Shown: piece after piece, positions 6,288 through 8,802 of the stretch
Position numbering within the stretch: the stretch's first letter is position 1
Layout: every line of letters begins with the position of its first letter
Source of the DNA: Ruminococcaceae bacterium UBA737
GTDB taxonomy: Bacteria > Bacillota > Clostridia > Oscillospirales > Acutalibacteraceae
Length of the DNA stretch: 8,802 nucleotides
Direction: 5' to 3'
Assembly (NCBI GenBank): GCA_002297415.1
Contig: DBKZ01000018.1
Span: 1 to 8,802, forward strand
Program-made: the position numbers and the translations under genes
The notes under the pieces: generated by a model
What the model saw: only the letters and a program-made list of their open reading frames with translations
The model's database searches: none
Told to the model about the DNA's origin: nothing

Positions 6288-7240
6288 AACTCTTTTACCT
6301 CTATTTCATTTGTTTTCATAAATTCCGATACGCTTTGTTTTGATATTTTACCTTCCATGGGACCGAAAGCCATTGTATTAAGCGCCGCGGCTGCCGATGC
6401 AAATTTAACAGCGTTTATTAAATCGGAATTTTCGGCAAGACTGCAAATAAAGGCTGCGTCAAAGCTGTCTCCTGCGCCTGTCGAGTCTATAGGGGAGATA
6501 CTGTATACACCGGCCTCTATAATTTGCTCCTTAGTATAAACACGGCAGCCCTTTGAGCCGTCTTTAACGGCTATTATTTCCATTTCGGGCTTTTCAAAGC
6601 ACCACTTAACCGCTTCGCTTACCTCGGTTTTTCCGCTCAGCGTTAAAAGCTCGTCCTTACTCGGTAAAAATATTTTTGTTATATTAAGTATTTCGTTTAT
6701 AAGCTTTGCCGAAGAATTATCTTTAAGAAGCTCGGGACGGATATTAGGGTCAAAGGAAATTACGGCTCCGTTTTCTTTTGCCGATTTCGCAGTATTTACT
6801 ATTGATTTTCCGAAACGCTCTTCCGCCGTGACGGAGCAACCCATAATATGAAAATATTTAAGCGATTTTTCATTTTTCAGGTCGGGAGCTTCGGCTTTGA
6901 CCGCGGCTGTATTGTTAATATGAAAAATGAATTTTCTTGAACCGTCGCTTAAGTAGCTGACAAAAGCGCAGCCGGTAAAATCGGTATTGCTTATTTTTAA
7001 ATAGCTTGTATCAACACCGTCAGCTTTAAGCCTGTTTAATAAACACTTCCCGAAATCGTCATCGCCGATGCCGCCGATAATTGCTGATTTGTGCCCGAGT
7101 CTTGAGGCGGTATCGGCAAAAATCGCAGGTGCTCCGCTGGGATACGGTCCGCTGAATAAATCGGGCGTGTCAAGCGGTGAATTTTCGTTTTTTCGCATGA
7201 TTTCAACTATAATTTCGCCCATTGTAATAATTTCTGCCAT
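6275..7240 (-). CDS. PfkB-family (ribokinase-like) sugar kinase
   Basis: ATP-dependent sugar kinase of the ribokinase/PfkB superfamily, full length at 321 residues. N-terminal substrate region: TMGEIIVEIMR (6-16), GPYPSGAPAIFADTASRLG (31-49, the usual GG-A-N segment altered to SGAPAI), and GGIGDDDFGKCLL (56-68, PfkB signature 1 region). A mid-protein SFDPNIRPELL (162-172) is as in fructokinase and 2-keto-3-deoxygluconate kinase relatives. The C-terminal signature DSTGAGDSFDAAF (252-264) supplies the anion hole and catalytic base Asp258. GAGG at 7248-7251 sets the ATG 7 nt on; the gene starts 2 nt after the epimerase stop and overlaps the aldolase start by 13 nt. Between an epimerase and an aldolase, the natural inference is phosphorylation of a ketohexose. 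Whether the 1- or 6-hydroxyl is used is unknown; with only one kinase present, 1-phosphorylation would feed the aldolase directly. Confidence 0.92.
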   Translation of the reverse strand: MAEIITMGEIIVEIMRKNENSPLDTPDLFSGPYPSGAPAIFADTASRLGHKSAIIGGIGDDDFGKCLLNRLKADGVDTSYLKISNTDFTGCAFVSYLSDGSRKFIFHINNTAAVKAEAPDLKNEKSLKYFHIMGCSVTAEERFGKSIVNTAKSAKENGAVISFDPNIRPELLKDNSSAKLINEILNITKIFLPSKDELLTLSGKTEVSEAVKWCFEKPEMEIIAVKDGSKGCRVYTKEQIIEAGVYSISPIDSTGAGDSFDAAFICSLAENSDLINAVKFASAAAALNTMAFGPMEGKISKQSVSEFMKTNEIEVKELWHM

Positions 7241-7242
7241 CT

Positions 7243-8112
7243 TTACACCTCAAGCTTGTTCTTTAGAAAATCAAGCGATTCTTTTATCATTAAATCCATT
7301 TTTTTGCCGTCGGCATTGTTGCTTAAATCGCGCCAGACTTTTATGTCGTTTCCTACTTCGCCGCCAGATTTTAAGAAAGGCTCCATTACGACATCGCCGG
7401 AATAATTGACTTTTTTCAGTGCCTCACCGATTTTAGACCATGGCAATCTGCCTTGTCCGGGAAGCTTTCTGTTTGCTTCTCCCACATGCAAATGACCGAG
7501 TAGGCTTCCGGCAGTTAAAATTGCCTCGGACAGGTCATCCTCTTCGATATTCATGTGGAAAGTATCAAGTAAAAGCAAAACATTATCCCTGCCTACATCT
7601 TTGCAAAACTTAACGCCCTCTTCGCTTGTGTTGAACAGATTTGTTTCAAAACGGTTAAGAATTTCAAGATAAAGCGCAACATTATGCTTCTTTGCAAAAT
7701 CCGCAATTGTTTTAACGCTTTTTACGGCTCTTTCCCATATTGCGGGCTTATCTAAATCAATGAAATCGTAAGGCCAGCAATTATACAAGGCTCCGACAAG
7801 CTTTGTCGAGCCGAGCTTCTCCATTTGAATTATTATTTTTTCTAAGAATTCAATTCCGTTTTTCCTTACGGCTTCATTGCTTGAAGAAATATTACAGTCA
7901 TGAGGGGGACCGATATTAGAAGAAACAGACAGCTTTAAGCTGTTTGCAAGAGATTTTAAGTCCTCAAGCTCACTGTCGCTCATTTTAAGCAAATCTCCTG
8001 CGGGAATTTCCATAACATCAAACCCGAGTCCGCTTATTTTTTCAGCATAATATTTATAGTTATCAATGCTCCATTTTTTTGTCCAGTATGCGCAAACTGT
8101 TCCGTATTGCAT
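7243..8112 (-). CDS. Ketose 3-epimerase, D-allulose (D-psicose)/D-tagatose 3-epimerase family
   Basis: Metal-dependent (usually Mn or Co) TIM-barrel epimerase acting on free ketohexoses at C3, for example D-fructose/D-allulose or D-tagatose/D-sorbose. The 289 residues equal the family length (about 290). The four metal ligands occur at the positions described for characterised members: Glu150 in LEILNRFE, Asp183 in LDTFHMNIEED, His209 in GHLHVGE and Glu244 in VMEPF. Substrate-site residues Glu156, His186 and Arg215 are also present. NRK-PG-GR-PW (214-225) and IKVWRD (257-262) are close to the Clostridium cellulolyticum enzyme as I recall it. Near the N-terminus GTVCAYW has Val6 where that enzyme has Tyr, so substrate preference may differ. 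The start is fixed by AAAGGAG at 8120-8126, 7 nt upstream. First gene of the operon, behind the promoter at 8133-8160 and opposite the AraC-type regulator. Family call firm; true substrate inferred only. Confidence 0.93.
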   Translation of the reverse strand: MQYGTVCAYWTKKWSIDNYKYYAEKISGLGFDVMEIPAGDLLKMSDSELEDLKSLANSLKLSVSSNIGPPHDCNISSSNEAVRKNGIEFLEKIIIQMEKLGSTKLVGALYNCWPYDFIDLDKPAIWERAVKSVKTIADFAKKHNVALYLEILNRFETNLFNTSEEGVKFCKDVGRDNVLLLLDTFHMNIEEDDLSEAILTAGSLLGHLHVGEANRKLPGQGRLPWSKIGEALKKVNYSGDVVMEPFLKSGGEVGNDIKVWRDLSNNADGKKMDLMIKESLDFLKNKLEV

Positions 8113-8132
8113 AAGATCACTCCTTTACTTTT

Positions 8133-8160
8133 ATTTTAAAATTTATTCTTTTGTTTTCAA
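8133..8160 (-). promoter_or_regulatory. Promoter of the epimerase-kinase-aldolase-isomerase operon
   Basis: On the minus strand TTGAAA (8160-8155) is followed after 16 bp by TAAAAT (8138-8133). Transcription would start near 8126, leaving a leader of about 14 nt that carries the GGAG site. The repeats at 8164-8191 lie just upstream of the -35, where an AraC-type activator would bind. Confidence 0.5.
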
Positions 8161-8170
8161 TTAACAATAG

Positions 8171-8191
8171 TTGTCATTTATTTGTATTTAT
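8171..8191. promoter_or_regulatory. Candidate AraC-family operator: tandem 11-bp direct repeat
   Basis: TTGTCATTTAT (8171-8181) is followed directly by TTGTATTTAT (8182-8191): two near-identical half-sites about one helical turn apart, as AraC-family proteins commonly use. An adjoining short inverted repeat, ACAA-TAG-TTGT (8164-8174), overlaps the first copy. The site is 10 bp upstream of the operon -35 at 8155-8160 and touches the -35 (8193-8198) of the divergent regulator promoter, so binding could activate the operon and repress the regulator. AT-rich sequence makes chance repeats easier. Confidence 0.4.
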
Positions 8192-8192
8192 A

Positions 8193-8221
8193 TTGCTTTT
8201 TTTGATTTGATATATTATAAT
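8193..8221 (+). promoter_or_regulatory. Promoter of the AraC-family regulator gene
   Basis: TTGCTT (8193-8198), 17-bp spacer, perfect TATAAT (8216-8221). The predicted start near 8228 falls at the edge of the GAGGTG ribosome binding site (8228-8233), giving a leader of only about 11 nt before the ATG at 8239. Either the leader is very short or the start site is a little further upstream. Confidence 0.55.
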
Positions 8222-8238
8222 TGTAAAGAGGTGATTTA

Positions 8239-8802
8239 ATGCGAAAAGAAATGTTTAATATCAAGGCGAAGGGTTTAAGCCTTTATCTTATAAACTGCGG
8301 TTATGAGGATTGCTGCACAAGGTTTATATGCGCGCCTCATATAAGAAAGTATTATCTTATCCATTATATTGTTAAGGGTACGGGATATTATGAGGTCAAC
8401 GGTATAAAGCATTCTCTTTCGGCAGGCGACGCTTTTATAATAAAACCGGAAGAACCGGTCACTTACTATTCACCTGACCCAAACAATACATGGTCGTTCT
8501 GTTGGTTCGGGTTTAGCGGAAAGGATGCGCAGGCGTGGCTCAAGGAATGCAATATTGATAATGAAACTTATATTTTACATCCGCAGAATCCCGCCTTGCA
8601 TCCGCAGAATCCCGCCTTGCTTTCGATAATTATGAACTGTATAGATTATATGGAAAATTACAGCAACAACCTTAATCAGGTTAAGCTGACAGAATACTTG
8701 GCCGCCGCACTCTATTCGGTCAGCAAGCAAAACAAAAGAAAGAAAATAAATCCTGCCTCTTATGCGGACAAAGCCGTTAAATATATTGAATATAACTATA
8801 TG
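8239..8802 (+). CDS. AraC-family transcriptional regulator (3' end cut by the window)
   Basis: The frame stays open for 188 codons to the right edge. ATG at 8239 follows AAAGAGGTG (8225-8233) by 5 nt. The N-terminal half is an AraC-type cupin sensing domain: NCGYEDC (19-25), PHIRKYYLIHYIVKGTGYYEVNG (33-55), LSAGDAFIIKPEEPVTYY (60-77) and the typical TWSFCWFGFSG (84-94). A helical linker follows (about 128-170). The last residues, YADKAVKYIEYNYM (175-188), match the opening helix of the AraC two-HTH DNA-binding domain (A-x-x-YI-x-x-NY), so the DNA-binding part lies beyond the window. Four cysteines occur early (20, 25, 26, 31). An exact 21-bp duplication repeats HPQNPAL at 114-120 and 121-127. 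Placed head to head with the sugar operon, it most likely senses the sugar or a metabolite and controls that operon, and perhaps itself. Confidence 0.9.
   Translation, partial: MRKEMFNIKAKGLSLYLINCGYEDCCTRFICAPHIRKYYLIHYIVKGTGYYEVNGIKHSLSAGDAFIIKPEEPVTYYSPDPNNTWSFCWFGFSGKDAQAWLKECNIDNETYILHPQNPALHPQNPALLSIIMNCIDYMENYSNNLNQVKLTEYLAAALYSVSKQNKRKKINPASYADKAVKYIEYNYM
8578..8619 (+). repeat. Exact 21-bp in-frame tandem duplication inside the AraC-type gene
   Basis: Two identical, directly adjoining 21-bp units (8578-8598 and 8599-8619) lie on codon boundaries, each encoding HPQNPAL. One copy fits where related regulators have a single H-P-x-x-P-x-L stretch between the cupin domain and the linker helix, so the second looks like an insertion of seven residues. 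Identity at every base, including third positions, suggests a recent slippage event (or an assembly artefact). Confidence 0.93.

Noticed and set aside
1..8802. Mobile element, phage, CRISPR or defence system
   Set aside because: No transposase, integrase, terminal inverted repeats, spaced repeats or defence proteins were seen; the genes are ordinary metabolic and regulatory families.

Overview
The window reads as chromosomal DNA of a low-to-moderate GC Gram-positive anaerobe, most likely a gut-type Clostridia (Oscillospiraceae/Lachnospiraceae-like). The grounds are AT-rich intergenic DNA, frequent GGAG-type ribosome binding sites 7-10 nt before ATG starts, TTGnnn/TAtAAT-type promoters, and protein families typical of that group (a LacX-like epimerase, a PUA-less ProB, a Clostridium-type ketose 3-epimerase). 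The taxonomic call is an inference from style, not a match. No mobile element, CRISPR array, tRNA or rRNA is visible.

Left part (1-4390, + strand): the 3' portion of a membrane-associated hypothetical protein runs off the left edge. A 165-bp gap with a good promoter follows. After it comes a tight gene set: a LacX/GalM-like aldose 1-epimerase, then proB, proA and proC. Together the last three form the complete glutamate-to-proline pathway (glutamate 5-kinase, gamma-glutamyl phosphate reductase, pyrroline-5-carboxylate reductase). Gaps are 20, 6 and 14 nt, so one transcript is likely. It ends at a strong intrinsic terminator near 4405-4446, which by symmetry also ends the opposing operon.

Right part (4456-8112, - strand): four packed genes, in transcription order a D-allulose/D-tagatose 3-epimerase-type enzyme, a PfkB-family sugar kinase, a class II (GatY/KbaY/FBA-type) ketose-phosphate aldolase, and a second TIM-barrel sugar isomerase/epimerase. 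Spacings are 2 nt, a 13-nt overlap, and 11 nt. Divergently, from 8239 (+) to the right edge, lies an AraC-family regulator cut off just where its DNA-binding domain begins. The 126-bp divergent region holds a promoter for each direction and an 11-bp-period direct repeat, a good candidate operator.

Taken together, the right part looks like a regulated catabolic module for a rare ketose or aldose: isomerise/epimerise, phosphorylate, cleave to trioses. One chemically consistent route is aldose (for example D-allose) to D-allulose to D-fructose to a fructose phosphate to trioses, but the substrate is not fixed by the sequence and no transporter lies in the window. Other items worth attention are an exact 21-bp in-frame tandem duplication in the regulator and the unusual placement of a sugar epimerase at the head of a proline operon. 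No gap longer than 300 bases lacks a gene.
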